NCBI GenBank assembly: GCA_007361935.1 | Contig: CP041667.1 | Location: 1,826,501-1,890,500 of the forward strand | Reading direction: 5' to 3' | DNA: 64,000 nt | Origin: Lachnospiraceae bacterium KGMB03038 | GTDB lineage: Bacteria > Bacillota > Clostridia > Lachnospirales > Lachnospiraceae | In this document: positions 54,401 through 60,924 of the stretch, one piece after another | How positions within the stretch are numbered: position 1 is the first letter of the stretch | Layout of the letters: each line of letters opens with the position of its first letter | Program-made: the position numbers and the translations under genes | Notes under the pieces: model-generated | What the model was told of the DNA's origin: nothing | The model's database searches: none | What the model saw: the letters and a program-made list of their open reading frames with translations, nothing else

Positions 54401-57400
54401 TAGTCATCCGGCGCTTTGGTCTCTTTTACAAAGTAAGTGTAGGGCTGGCCATTTTCGTCATAAATAGGAAGCTCTTCAAAAATCGCGGTTCCGTCCCCAC
54501 CTGTCTGTACCGTCAGCGGATTTCCACCTGCTCCAAGATGGATGATTCCCCCATCTGCTCCTTTCCGGTAGATCTCCAGGGTCGCCCCTGACAGTCCTTT
54601 CTTGGTATCTGCCGCCGTCTTCGTGATCTTGGCAGCGCCCAGTTCGGAAAGATTCACAATGGGACCCAGCGTCTGTGTTTCTCCATTTTCATCCGCATTT
54701 ACCGTATAGGGGCCAAAATAGAAGCTGCCTTCCTCCACTTCCCCTTTGCCCGTATATAGATTTGGATATTTGGACGGATCCAGAACTCCGTCCGGATTCC
54801 CAGTTGGAACCATTTCCTTCAGATAGTAAGTTCCTGGAGGAAGCATTTTTTCCTGTCCTGGAGTCAATTCCAGGTTGGTCTTCTCGTCATAGTCCTTCAC
54901 CTCTTTAAAGGTACCGTCCTCTTTTGTATATACCTGGAAGGTGACATTCGTAAGACTTGTCTTATTTCCGTTTGCCCCCTGGATCTGTTTCAGCACTTTT
55001 ACGGTAGGATCCGGCTCGTTTTCCAAAGTACGCTCTCTTACAAGAACCTTTTCGGTATCGGTGACGTTTTCCTGCGTAAGGTCAATCTCAATGTTTCCTG
55101 TCACGTATTCATAGCCCTGGGGCTTCACGGTCTCCCGGATCACATACTGATATCCCGTCTCTAGAAGAGAGACTGTCCCGTCTTTCGCCACTTCCACATC
55201 CTTATAGACAGGCTGGGGCTCTTCGGTTCCTGTTGCCGGATCGATCCGGTAAATGCTGTACTTTGCGCCCGGCACAAATTCTCCGGTGTGGGAGTTTTCT
55301 TTTTTGATCCTTACCGGAACTTTCTGTTCTACATTGACGGCGCTGATGGTCTGGGCAAGGACGATCTCCCCTGGGGATCCATCGCTGGTTTCTCCTTTAA
55401 AGTTAAAGGGTCCCAGCGCCTCCACTGTCTGCGTGTTTCCTGTCGTCCCTACCTGGATCGGCTCTGCGCCCATCAGATCATAGCCGGCGTTTCCAGTCTC
55501 GGCCCAGTAGTAATAATAAGTCTTTTGTGCTGCGGATTCTCTTGGCAGATCCCGGACCTCCAGCTTCCCGTTTTCCGTTGTATAAGTTCCAGTCGTATAC
55601 GGAAGGATAGGGCCAGCTTCTCCTTCCTGCTGATACAGGATGAAGGTACCTTCCTTGGATGTGTCGGGAATGAGAGCGCCGTTATTGGTCATATTCTGGA
55701 ATGTCTTCGTTAAGGAGAAGCTGCCATTCCGAGTATTCTTCATAGTAGTAATATATTTCCCATCGCCGCCATTTTCCGCATCTAGTTCTTTTGTCAGAGT
55801 AAATGCTTCACTATAGACAATGCCATCCTTTTCGTTTACGGCATGCCACCCCTCTGGAAGCGTCTCCTTGAAGCGGTATGTAATCGTCTTCCCATTCTCA
55901 TCGTAAACAGGCAGGCTCCTTACGATGGTTCCCTGAACCGTTAAGCCAAGTCCAGTTTCTACATCTGTCCAGTCTGATCCTTCTGTCTTACTCTGCAGCG
56001 TAAAGGCTCCGTTAAACTCCTGGTAGTTACTGGAATCTACATCTTTATCTTGATTCTCCGTATAGTTGAAGTATTGTTTCTGGAGTGTCACCTGAACGCT
56101 ATTGTACAGATTGTTCAGTTCTTCTGTCGCATCTGGATTGTTCTGGTCGATCGTTACCGGGATCAGATCTTTCGCGATCTCATAGCCATCCGGAGCGCTT
56201 ACTTCCTTGAGATAGTAAGTTCCATAAGGAAGGCGCCCAAAGGTATAATTCCCGTTCACATCTGTAGAACCAGAAGCATAAGGCTGATCCGTTTCTCCTG
56301 GCTTATCTGTCGTATATAATTCATACGTTACGCCCTGAAGACCGGCATCTGTAACACCGTCTCTGGTTCCCGTCTTATGGATCTTAATACTTCCCAGAAT
56401 TTCTTTGTTATAAAAGCCGGTCGTCGCCGGAGTTCCCAGTGCGGCTGTCACTTCCCGTTTATCCGCGTTCTCACCTGCGTTGTCCTGCGCAGTGATCTTA
56501 GCTGTATTTTTAGGCAGGCCGGTCTCCTCTACCTGGTACGTCCCCGGATTGAGGTAGACAGTCACTTCTCCGTTTGCTTTCGTCCCATCGCTGTTTCCAT
56601 TGGGATCGATGGATACCGTATTTCCCTCAAGCTTTTTATATACTCCATTTTCTAAGATATATAAGTCCGCCTGCTTTCCTTCTTGAGTTGTGACCGCAAA
56701 AGTGGCCGGTCCGCTGACAGGAGTGTTCTCTTTTGTATACAAAGAACCATCAATATATTTCTGAATGGTCAGCTTGGCCGGTTCTGTCACATCCCCGACT
56801 TTGCCGGAAACTGTCGCACTATCTCGCCTCTCTGTCTGGCCTTTCAGCTGATAAGTCAAGTCTGCCGTATTCTTGACATCCAACTTGGACTGATCTGTTT
56901 CATAATATTCAGAAATGAAAGCTTTCGCATCATACACTGCCTCCACCCGATAGGTAGACAGATAGGGAGCCTCCACAGGTGTATCTGGATTTGAATCCGT
57001 ATCTGTAGTCACTCTCTTCATCCGGATTGGTACATTTTGAACAACATTTCCATTTTCCACCGTAATGGTTGTCTGATCTCCGAATTGGGGCGTGATCCTA
57101 ATCGTTTGCGGGGTCAATGGATTCCCTTCTTTATCCGAAACCGTCAAAGTCTCCTTCAGAGAAATCGTATTCACCTCAAAAGGAGAACGTCCATGGACAT
57201 TGTAGGCGCTTTCATCGGTTAAGACTTTCCCGTTCTCATCCACCAGACCAACTGTCAGTTCATATGGAACCGTCACAGTGCTGCCGTCCTCGGCAAATTC
57301 CACTTCACTCTCCTGGAATCTTTTTTCAATCCCCCACTGGTCGTCGGAAGCCGCGGTTAAAGAATCCAGCTTGCTTACTGTATTGACATCATCCGTATAA

Positions 57401-58806
57401 GTCCCTACTGACTGATCGTCCTGGGAACGGTCTAACACATCAAAACTGGTATGTAAAGAAGCGCAGCTTTCATCAAATTTGTAAGCTTTCCCGATTGCGA
57501 CCGCTCCATTATCCTCCACCAACAGATTCAGAAGAAATGACTGGCTGGTATCTGTGGCAGCGCTGATCTTATCATTTTCTAATGTAAGGATCCAATTTCC
57601 AGAACCTTCTGGCGTCTCCGCCACGCTTTTGATCCCTGCCAGGTCGCCCTCATCCGTATCTATGATTTTAATTCCTTGGGGCAGCTTGATCTGGATCGTC
57701 GTACTATTATAGGTATCAAAAATCCGTTCATGGATCTCGCTGTAATTAAAAGTAGGCGCCGTAAACAGATGATAATTAACCCTTAAGGTCAGAACATCCC
57801 CCGCCTTGACCGTATTTCCAAGACTGTCATACCGGTTAACGAAAATCTCTCCCACTGCTGTGGGATTTTGGGCATTTGGTCCATAGTAGTCATCTGCCAT
57901 ATCTTTTACGGAATCGTATGCTCTGTTATCTGCATTTGGGGCAGATTGCTTTTGCGCCTTCTCCTTCTGTCCCTCATCAGACTTTGACGCATCTGCTTTT
58001 GATCCGTCTGTCTTATCTGTCTCTTCCTTCTTGGGCTCGCTTACGCTCACCGCGTACAGGCTGAAGTGATCCGTCAGGAAAGTATAATATCCTTCTGTAT
58101 CCTCAGCCTCCCTTTCCATATAAGTGACTAATCCGTTATCATCAATATACCAGGCATGAAGCTGGCCGCTCCAGTCCTCCGGCACAGGGAGTTTCACTTC
58201 AATTTTCCCATCCGGCTGGCTTCCTCCCAGGTCAATATCATAAAAAGCGATCCGGTCCTGCATGAGGCCTTCTTGGGCAAGCTTGTCCGTGATGGTTTTC
58301 TCTGCCGCCTCCGGGTAATCCTTTTCCTCTGCCTTCTTCTCTTCTGCCTCAAGCTTCACATTCTCCGGAAGCTGACTCGACAAATAGACCAGTTTCACGC
58401 CGCTTTCCTGATCGGTAAGCGTCTTCTCCTGATCTGTTTCACTGGCAGAATCGTTTTGTTTCCGCCCCTCGTTGGAGTCTGTATCGGTCTTCGGCGTCTG
58501 GCTGCCATTTTCCGGTGTTCCCCCATTGTCTTTTGTCTCGCCGGCCGACGAAGTTCCCTTATTTTTATCCTGGCCAGAATCTGTATCTGCTCCAGAACTA
58601 TCCGTTCCGGCAGACTCCGTATCTGATGCCTCCGCTTCCTGACCGGATGGCTGAGTCTCTTTGCCAGAATCATTCTCTCCAGCCGCTCCTTCCTCAAACA
58701 AACTTTGTACAGTGTCTGCCGCAGATGCCATGCTTTGACTTGTTATCAGCATAGCTGCCGCCAGAAGGATCGCAAGAAATCTTGTCCATGGTTTCCCTCT
58801 CTTCAT
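42448..58806 (-). CDS. Giant cell-wall-anchored surface protein with SpaA/CnaB and FctA-like pilin repeats (5,452 residues)
   Basis: A single frame without interruption. Residues 1-31 are a signal peptide (MKRGKPWTRFLAILLAAAML...ASAA). Residues ~32-135 are Ser/Asp/Glu/Gly-rich, then a small domain ending HFSLYAVS near 258, then an N-terminal adhesin-like region to ~680. Residues ~680-2850 hold about a dozen SpaA/CnaB-type domains (e.g. KIKKTDIDGNPLAGAVFTL). Around 49.4 kb is a DUF11-like domain (SVTKTAMSNSVKINGTATYQ), around 48.1 kb an SdrD B-like domain (GGRIWIDKNEDGIRQTGE). From ~47.1 kb to 42.56 kb there are about eleven FctA/Spy0128-like repeats (FGxIxFxxAGTYxFxIxE ... FTNxY), a type that forms internal isopeptide bonds. 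The end is NVKTGDPADLPG, a hydrophobic helix and GRRRKEE: a sortase-type anchor without classical LPXTG. ATG 58804-58806 has AGGAGG 8 bases upstream. It probably acts as a long adhesive stalk; no ligand domain is recognised. Confidence 0.9.
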   Translation of the reverse strand: MKRGKPWTRFLAILLAAAMLITSQSMASAADTVQSLFEEGAAGENDSGKETQPSGQEAEASDTESAGTDSSGADTDSGQDKNKGTSSAGETKDNGGTPENGSQTPKTDTDSNEGRKQNDSASETDQEKTLTDQESGVKLVYLSSQLPENVKLEAEEKKAEEKDYPEAAEKTITDKLAQEGLMQDRIAFYDIDLGGSQPDGKIEVKLPVPEDWSGQLHAWYIDDNGLVTYMEREAEDTEGYYTFLTDHFSLYAVSVSEPKKEETDKTDGSKADASKSDEGQKEKAQKQSAPNADNRAYDSVKDMADDYYGPNAQNPTAVGEIFVNRYDSLGNTVKAGDVLTLRVNYHLFTAPTFNYSEIHERIFDTYNSTTIQIKLPQGIKIIDTDEGDLAGIKSVAETPEGSGNWILTLENDKISAATDTSQSFLLNLLVEDNGAVAIGKAYKFDESCASLHTSFDVLDRSQDDQSVGTYTDDVNTVSKLDSLTAASDDQWGIEKRFQESEVEFAEDGSTVTVPYELTVGLVDENGKVLTDESAYNVHGRSPFEVNTISLKETLTVSDKEGNPLTPQTIRITPQFGDQTTITVENGNVVQNVPIRMKRVTTDTDSNPDTPVEAPYLSTYRVEAVYDAKAFISEYYETDQSKLDVKNTADLTYQLKGQTERRDSATVSGKVGDVTEPAKLTIQKYIDGSLYTKENTPVSGPATFAVTTQEGKQADLYILENGVYKKLEGNTVSIDPNGNSDGTKANGEVTVYLNPGTYQVEETGLPKNTAKITAQDNAGENADKREVTAALGTPATTGFYNKEILGSIKIHKTGTRDGVTDAGLQGVTYELYTTDKPGETDQPYASGSTDVNGNYTFGRLPYGTYYLKEVSAPDGYEIAKDLIPVTIDQNNPDATEELNNLYNSVQVTLQKQYFNYTENQDKDVDSSNYQEFNGAFTLQSKTEGSDWTDVETGLGLTVQGTIVRSLPVYDENGKTITYRFKETLPEGWHAVNEKDGIVYSEAFTLTKELDAENGGDGKYITTMKNTRNGSFSLTKTFQNMTNNGALIPDTSKEGTFILYQQEGEAGPILPYTTGTYTTENGKLEVRDLPRESAAQKTYYYYWAETGNAGYDLMGAEPIQVGTTGNTQTVEALGPFNFKGETSDGSPGEIVLAQTISAVNVEQKVPVRIKKENSHTGEFVPGAKYSIYRIDPATGTEEPQPVYKDVEVAKDGTVSLLETGYQYVIRETVKPQGYEYVTGNIEIDLTQENVTDTEKVLVRERTLENEPDPTVKVLKQIQGANGNKTSLTNVTFQVYTKEDGTFKEVKDYDEKTNLELTPGQEKMLPPGTYYLKEMVPTGNPDGVLDPSKYPNLYTGKGEVEEGSFYFGPYTVNADENGETQTLGPIVNLSELGAAKITKTAADTKKGLSGATLEIYRKGADGGIIHLGAGGNPLTVQTGGDGTAIFEELPIYDENGQPYTYFVKETKAPDDYYLSETELSFTLTPGKTVTSGTDGGPLTIVDQPKVSFNITKEYYNVWEHQFTHKEYKLPGTTIALYKELKDGSYELVDTMVTDELGTVSFTGLTQEDHYIAVEVSVPEDPAYAYLEPIQGDKKYLDELHPEGVPKTLTAEEAAQVYYVEKPANTDAQNPQGTISETMTNVENWAQLQIYKWKTEDDLDPQQEVAVDHAKFTLYQQVVEGNETELTFDEKNLDQYTEIGSYSSGTFYDDDGIRQEGLFATDILKAGDNVVYWLVETEAGPGSEIKEGNRIILFRPEGSTYTNASNQGNDGQFQCTTEVDYTKNSVTYQEVENLDADGEGNLRYASVRIAKWADSKSGYQPLGNVKFDLWLVDKNGNHIEKLDVLTTGLDNTDETEEGKLKAWAASESFRWDTLFDKYGNQENLGDDNIIWMKDDIGYARVSLEETSAPGGYKEDTGVHHMLLCFADTPEGQSSNTFNDVYYVTEAEGDQPLASTQPTNEWPAAAYKEVKSEDGTGTKLELIKGIEGNGKQYRLVNEPQDNFAVTLQKYGYTPKKGIDPEGTDGTLNKTSQELDTYFAAAQDQRTPLKITMRLQRKTADGKWQNYDYEKLGWADAPSDAEFATENGIFSFPKGLMVGDYRIQEVTGDPGYENIYTGDQGLEFSVVNENVTLSMYNPAKQSMKIKKTDIDGNPLAGAVFTLTPVKGGTRVSSQATGNDGTAEIENIVSGTYKLSESGSGIIQDYFAQWFQETYKDEAYKGLGKFPTDGIQLGYTTARKDGDTVITAIYDLASYGVDSLELTAQNPLPVALTVKKVDEQDHEKALKGAKFQVEYQAFSGLSGDVAMTDGTWEPVEDAKETGEDGTFTLTGQKPGLYRITETDPPEGYEKTEAAAKLIALTGGLKITSVTYGGEKVTTVTGTGEGAGAKAEVTFENRKLVDLTITKKTEGLDLTEDHEFQFILYKDAAGTKKAGEAKITVQKGQTTGSGKIFGLSQGQTYYLEEAGLDGENFALDGISLADGTSLTPVTPSEGRTLYALAIPDGDAAVTADYQVSATAVNQYLYAQATFLKIDGETKAPLTGALFDVYEQETSGTWAKVDDARLKWTYGTQGEQKGEYTVRIRLKDGQPGTFQIRETKAPDKYVLEQTPAEQITLKPGDDLRYEKDWAAGWNPEAKGDLVIPNYEGTHIDLIKYDNVPEAGTKAPMKEIAFQIYNQTEDGNWTPLQQIYTTDGNGELHITLPGNSRYAIAETSRMTDYKGLEGIYPVTAGSDGPALTTEEVGGNTIYLLNDQDVLEAGKTYTYHAYNEPYVSLRIQKQDVSGASVVPISTVSVYEVPEETPEKLDEEALEKVIAKAVEDDKVLATDVKTAGDAGNTSYADKTTEPMLGRAESGKTYLVVETAVEGKSGAYDSIIKEDNRVVWYAVRKIQRGDTSEQVIELKNVLGKAVPSVTKTADRTGTLDSLMEGGQTLTYTLTPQAGGNTYALDSYILTDSGLSAWNGEKNPTELPFDDYLKERYSISKVELGKASHDVSMYGLKDDVAANSISATVTFKGFNGQAIDTQTVALGTDGAAVTLKAGVGKAKSVEISYGSEGFYQKTINEDGIGYALGQNFQPGSVKITADVDKQEGFDGALTIDRIDNTAKASLSYRPWDEKGQRAKQAVTKETEPVKASNTFGEIDTAKVSVTKTAMSNSVKINGTATYQVTITNAADAKAPMLNPVLVELLPEGATLDRTNDGGIRLANTVEGIDGLSPEYAHEGDNTAHTIRLTSSQEGEDAKLQPGESVTIEIDVKADPAVVRYGASLINHAFVTSDVRGEESQENPQAASFKNGDGQWPGSLDQVKGDLDDDRLQTLKDLINNLSDYGYVAASAGATWNSDSDMALIKSSYGDLDIPEGETTGSYSSSDLANISNGGTVYYQLTASNLSGVEGRTDMAVIDILPRYGDLVAGGTDRGSQWPLNFGEIKSVTKIAKDGTQTTVTQDQYKLYFYDGEIQDSAAFAALYEDVDEAAYDTIPGGWHDGAATGDTKAFILVTPRNICLESGDSLVIEYTAQVNRGQELDPEALAGYSYENAVNSFAIQYNWYNLLAEEGKNPADYNVQKNEYSMGSNSVSATLSPAETKVGGRIWIDKNEDGIRQTGEYIEDVKDYKIIQNMLENVEIDLYEYRGTNDEEPNRTHYRQDIEEDSTWMTTGKFQFDRLLTGALKEDSTQESAHDLNGILPDHLKGGDPATYQIWATVPKGTGETVGKFGLTKQLLEEKKKISHNPESIPSDEQTDSNFSKKNGSTASDVDGWSERFYLWPSTYWDATKDLGLILHRDLKITKTAEDKETVPVDGAAFKVYGPFYEGTAIPATADELKNYEKDNPANVQTITTGADGTAQLKDLKWFGAYIIQETGTKTGYDLDSAAAQGENITPIQGISNAWLLGIPDTESMVVTDEVEVTNARTVTTDLTLKKSLTGKELTAGAFTFLLQDEKGSEITRVTNGADGTVTFNDVLLKGEGTHTFFIKELLPEEAKGQNPYQGVTYDLKTYQAQVTTEWKEGTGLKVTKTQYFEPNGEEGYQPITGQELTIGNEYQASKNWKPEGNKILTGRAMEAGETYKFQVTETIGEKTQVVSTGEVQGPAEDGTPKAIEFTEIFYDLEDKGTHTYTVTEVGGGTASEGVKYDGASFTVEVVVSDNGDGTLNVAPTYPQGGVVFTNEYKPTPIDYTPSITKMVTGNALPADQTFDFTLTKGTFTPDDGAQMPADTEAKIKVGKGATTGTVTDSFGKITFEKAGTYTFTIAEADPRRPGFEGYDKSQWTLTVVVADDGKGNLTRESTIYSKTGVENGTEAAFVNPYDPSDAKVKLQAAKTMTSDLADELPHDMTFTFEQSYDGTKPDSVIMPETTEENQATVTIKQLDATEPTSEFGTITFTAAGEYYFKITEVTPSEADREPGVNYDQRSWYAKVTVTDEGGTLKASAPVYYRATPDKPSKPIFENSYKTEAFDFTPKVRKTLEGDIPPGEKTFTFELTPDTGNDAEGFQIIDETGKPIEKGSAAVTYEKDNGIREATFEDIRFTKEGTYKFTIAEIPDTGDTAEGYEFDTKKQGPWTLTVEIQDEGGALGLKRVTYQDKNGTPASGPNAMAEFTNSYQVTDITYVPKVTKVMTGDPRPGEKTFRFTIEQGSNPGNGAVLGTDKEAAITLGKEETTDTVPIGDTAAAGEDAFGAITFTKTGTYTFTIRETKEGELGYSYDEVPWTLTVKVEDVNSKLTVTDHTYTRAGETDPTSATFTNGYETTDSVPFTPEVLKRITGEARPETGSQTFRFTLTPPAGDGFTIAGDDREAAVTVEGNDGEGRADTDPFGAITFTKAGTYEFQIEEKQEDAKGYIYDPKPWTLTVVVKDENSQLVIKSHTYSRTGDTNSQDHAIFTNTYEVEPTRFTPEVVKNISADSDARPEDASFTFELSAKKDGWKPADGAELGTDTEASVTLKPEDSSGSSADQGQDEFGEIRFIHAGTYEFQIKERKDGQQGYGYDESAWILKVTVEDVGGKLQISKDGVQYVKTDNTGANPDSAVFTNSYSTTEAFYDPKVEKKLTGDRTPGDQTFIFTLTRNRNVEEPQTPEDGAVLGNTETSVQGAGTGSFGKIRFEKEGIYHFTIAEKEGTALGYNYDDHTWDLEVAVEDQGGFLTVVSHTYTKLDKDGAAVAGETSEEQASFTNDYQVKETGYIPEVTKTVTGDVPEGQDAQFRFALTAREDNPEGAVLPQETKVTINGNGEASFGEIRFEQAGSYRFDITEINDKLTGYQYDGSVWTLTVVVKDTEHILGVDSISYSRQDGITSDAADFENHYQPDEAAYAPKVVKHLTGDSASSHAIFEFTLQALEGNPKGAAAGSTSATVEGAGQTAFAPITFAKAGTYQFDIREADGHEAGYTYDEHIWRLTVEVEDTDGVLTIADVKYEKIGTFNSNTDAAEFTNEYSAAAAVSGNVKTGDPADLPGALAALSVSALFILILMGRRRKEE

Positions 58807-59036
58807 ACGTTGCCCTCCTCTTTCTATGATAATTTTCAACAGGTCTGTTTCTGACCAATTCTTGCATCCGGTTTCACTCTCCAACCGGATACTCCTAAAC
58901 TCTCCGCCTTCAAAAAAAGACAGATCCTCTCTTCCGTGATATAAAAAGACTACCCCCCCCCACAAAAATTCAGCACATTTGGGAGATTGATAGCCTCTTT
59001 AGTCAAAATCTTATGCAAATTGTATATGTCTTATTA
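58807..59036 (-). promoter_or_regulatory. Long 5' leader of the giant gene with a G9 tract
   Basis: About 225 bases from the predicted transcription start (near 59030) to the start codon. Nine consecutive G on the minus strand lie at 58953-58961. The downstream frame stays open through this tract from a TTG at 58965, but there is no ATG upstream in frame. A run of identical bases can change length by slippage. Nothing else gene-like is seen in this stretch. Confidence 0.6.
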
Positions 59037-59065
59037 ATTATACCATTTAGAATATTCCATGTCAA
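59037..59065 (-). promoter_or_regulatory. Consensus sigma-A promoter of the giant surface-protein gene
   Basis: Minus strand: TTGACA (59060-59065), 17-base spacer, TATAAT (59037-59042): both boxes match the consensus exactly. Confidence 0.88.
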
Positions 59066-59083
59066 ACATGTCATGTCTATTTA

Positions 59084-59119
59084 GGTACACCCCCTTCGCC
59101 ATTTTGGTACAGGGCAAAA
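59084..59119 (+). repeat. 36-bp conserved repeat, copy 2
   Basis: GGTACACCCC-CTTCGCCATTTT-GGTACAGGGCAAAA; two differences from the copy at 40607-40642, same orientation. It lies between the giant-gene promoter and palindrome D. Confidence 0.9.
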
Positions 59120-59120
59120 G

Positions 59121-59167
59121 TTAATTGGGGACGTAGTAAAATGCAAAAATACTACGTCCCCAATTAA
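59121..59167. repeat. 47-bp palindrome D, probable terminator of the mscS-type gene
   Basis: Perfect 18-bp arms TTAATTGGGGACGTAGTA and TACTACGTCCCCAATTAA around an 11-base loop. It directly abuts the TAG stop codon at 59168-59170. The ACGTAG core is shared with palindrome C and the AATTGGGG arm with palindrome A. Confidence 0.9.
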
Positions 59168-60070
59168 CTAATCCGCTGTATGCACAACCACCTGCCGGTA
59201 AGGTATCTCAATCCCGTTTTCATCGAAGGTGAGCTTGATCTTCTCCAGCAGCCGCCACCGGGCGGGCCAGAATTCTTCGTTTTTCACCCAGGCTCTAGCT
59301 CCAAGGACCACGGCGCTCTCTCCCAAGCTGTCCACAAATACGCTGACATCTTCTTCTTTCAAAATGCTCGCGTCTTCCATCAGAAGCTGTTCGACCAGCA
59401 TCTTGGCCTTCTTCAGATCGGCCTCATAGGAAATGTCTACTTTCAAATCCAGCCGGCGTTCTTCTTTTGCCGTAGCATTGGTCAGACTGTTGTTGGTCAG
59501 GATTCCGTTGGGAATCACGATCGTCTTGTTGTCAATAGTGCTCAGCTTCGTATAGAAGATCTGGATTTCCTTGACAGTTCCTTCGTTCTTGTTCGTATCC
59601 TCGATGATATAATCCCCTACCTCAAACGGCTTTAAGATCAGGATCAGCACGCCGCCCGCGAAGTTAGAAAGGCTTCCCTGCAGGGCAAGACCGATGGCTA
59701 CCCCGCAGGATGCCACAGCAGCCGCCACAGTGGCCGTATCCAGTCCAAAGTTTGTCGCGATGGAAAAAAGCAGCAGGATATAAAGCACGAATTTCAACAG
59801 GGAATCTACAAACTGCCGCACTCCCTGGTCTGCCTTAGAACGCTCCAGGGATTTCCGCACTACTTTGCGCAGCCACTGGATCAAAAATCTTCCTATAAAA
59901 AAGACTACCAGGGCAAAAACCACTTTGAGCCCAAACTGAATCAAGGAAGGAAGCTGGTCCTGGATAAAGCCTGGAATCTGACCCACACTTTCCGCGGCTT
60001 CCTTTACCGTCTCCGTCCCTTCTGCCAGTTCCAAATTATTTTCTTCCGCACTTGCTAATAATGTCAGCAT
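59168..60070 (-). CDS. Small-conductance mechanosensitive ion channel (MscS family)
   Basis: 300 residues. Three hydrophobic segments; the pore-lining TM3 and beta domain are evident in AVASCGVAIGLALQGSLSNF, AGGVLILILKPFEVGDYI and TIVIPNGILTNNSLTN. It opens under membrane tension to release solutes during osmotic downshock. ATG 60068-60070 has AAAGGAG 6 bases upstream; the frame is open upstream but overlaps pgeF. It starts 2 bases after the pgeF stop and is the last gene of the lepB-rbgA-rnhB-yraN-pgeF series. Confidence 0.93.
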   Translation of the reverse strand: MLTLLASAEENNLELAEGTETVKEAAESVGQIPGFIQDQLPSLIQFGLKVVFALVVFFIGRFLIQWLRKVVRKSLERSKADQGVRQFVDSLLKFVLYILLLFSIATNFGLDTATVAAAVASCGVAIGLALQGSLSNFAGGVLILILKPFEVGDYIIEDTNKNEGTVKEIQIFYTKLSTIDNKTIVIPNGILTNNSLTNATAKEERRLDLKVDISYEADLKKAKMLVEQLLMEDASILKEEDVSVFVDSLGESAVVLGARAWVKNEEFWPARWRLLEKIKLTFDENGIEIPYRQVVVHTAD

Positions 60071-60072
60071 TT

Positions 60073-60909
60073 TTACTCCTTTAACGCAAGAAACGCGCTT
60101 AAATTTCCTCTTTTCTCCCCTTGTGCCCGGTGAGAAAACAAGATCTTCGGGTTGCAATGGGTACACAGATTAGTCACCGCGATCTGTTCTTTTGGAATTC
60201 CGGCTTCCATTAGCACCGCCTCGTTGGCCGCCCACAGATTCAATTGATACTTTCCATTCCCTTTCCGGTAGAACAGCCGGTCCCAAATCTTTTTGGCAAA
60301 TGCTTTCTGGAATTCTGATATCACGTCTTCACTGACTTCATAGCAGTCCTGGCAGATCGAAGGTCCGATCGCGGCTGCTATATCTTTGGGATCGCTTCCG
60401 TATGCCTCCCGCATCTGTTCTACCGTCGCCCTGCCTATCTTTCCCACGGTCCCCCGCCATCCCGAATGACTGAGACCAATGGCTTTTTTCACCGGATCCA
60501 CAAAATACAGCGGTACGCAGTCCGCGTAGAAGGTGACCAGACAGATACCCGGTACGTTGGTGACCATTCCATCTGTTTCCATGAACCGAGTTCCCCTGTC
60601 CTCTGCTTTCACCACCTCCACATTTGTGGTGTGGGTCTGATGGGTATAGGTCATGTCCTCTGGCTTCACTCCCAGGGCTTTGGCCATCCGCCGCTTATTC
60701 TCCTCCACCGCTTCCGGGTCATCTCCCCTGGTACTGCTCAGGTTCATGGACGCCCAAGGTCCCTGGCTTACGCCGCCAAGCCTGGTGGAAAACCCATGCC
60801 GTACGATTCCAGTCTGTTCCAGCAGGGGATAGGCCAGATAGGGAACTCCAAAGGCTTCTCTTTCTTCTAGAATTATTTCCTGATTTTTATAAACCAATCC
60901 TAATTGCAT
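60073..60909 (-). CDS. pgeF: Peptidoglycan editing factor PgeF (laccase domain, YfiH family)
   Basis: 278 residues. The zinc/copper site residues of the family are visible: the first His in TYTHQTHTTNVEVV, the Cys in VTFYADCVPLYFVDP and the second His in GLSHSGWRGTVGKIGR. A C-terminal CTHCNPKILFSHRAQGEKRG is typical. In E. coli PgeF removes L-Ser wrongly placed in peptidoglycan precursors; relatives also show purine nucleoside phosphorylase or oxidase activity, so the activity here is inferred. Confidence 0.93.
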   Translation of the reverse strand: MQLGLVYKNQEIILEEREAFGVPYLAYPLLEQTGIVRHGFSTRLGGVSQGPWASMNLSSTRGDDPEAVEENKRRMAKALGVKPEDMTYTHQTHTTNVEVVKAEDRGTRFMETDGMVTNVPGICLVTFYADCVPLYFVDPVKKAIGLSHSGWRGTVGKIGRATVEQMREAYGSDPKDIAAAIGPSICQDCYEVSEDVISEFQKAFAKKIWDRLFYRKGNGKYQLNLWAANEAVLMEAGIPKEQIAVTNLCTHCNPKILFSHRAQGEKRGNLSAFLALKE

Positions 60910-60924
60910 AGATTGTTTCCTCTT

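Noticed and set aside
58807..58965. Extension of the giant protein upstream through the G9 tract to a TTG
   Set aside because: There is no ribosome binding site for the TTG, the extension lacks signal-peptide character, and the ATG at 58806 has a strong AGGAGG directly before a typical signal peptide.
17346..59167. The four palindromes as parts of a CRISPR array or phage attachment sites
   Set aside because: They are 1.8-17 kb apart, have no spacer structure, no cas genes or integrase nearby, and sit directly behind stop codons.
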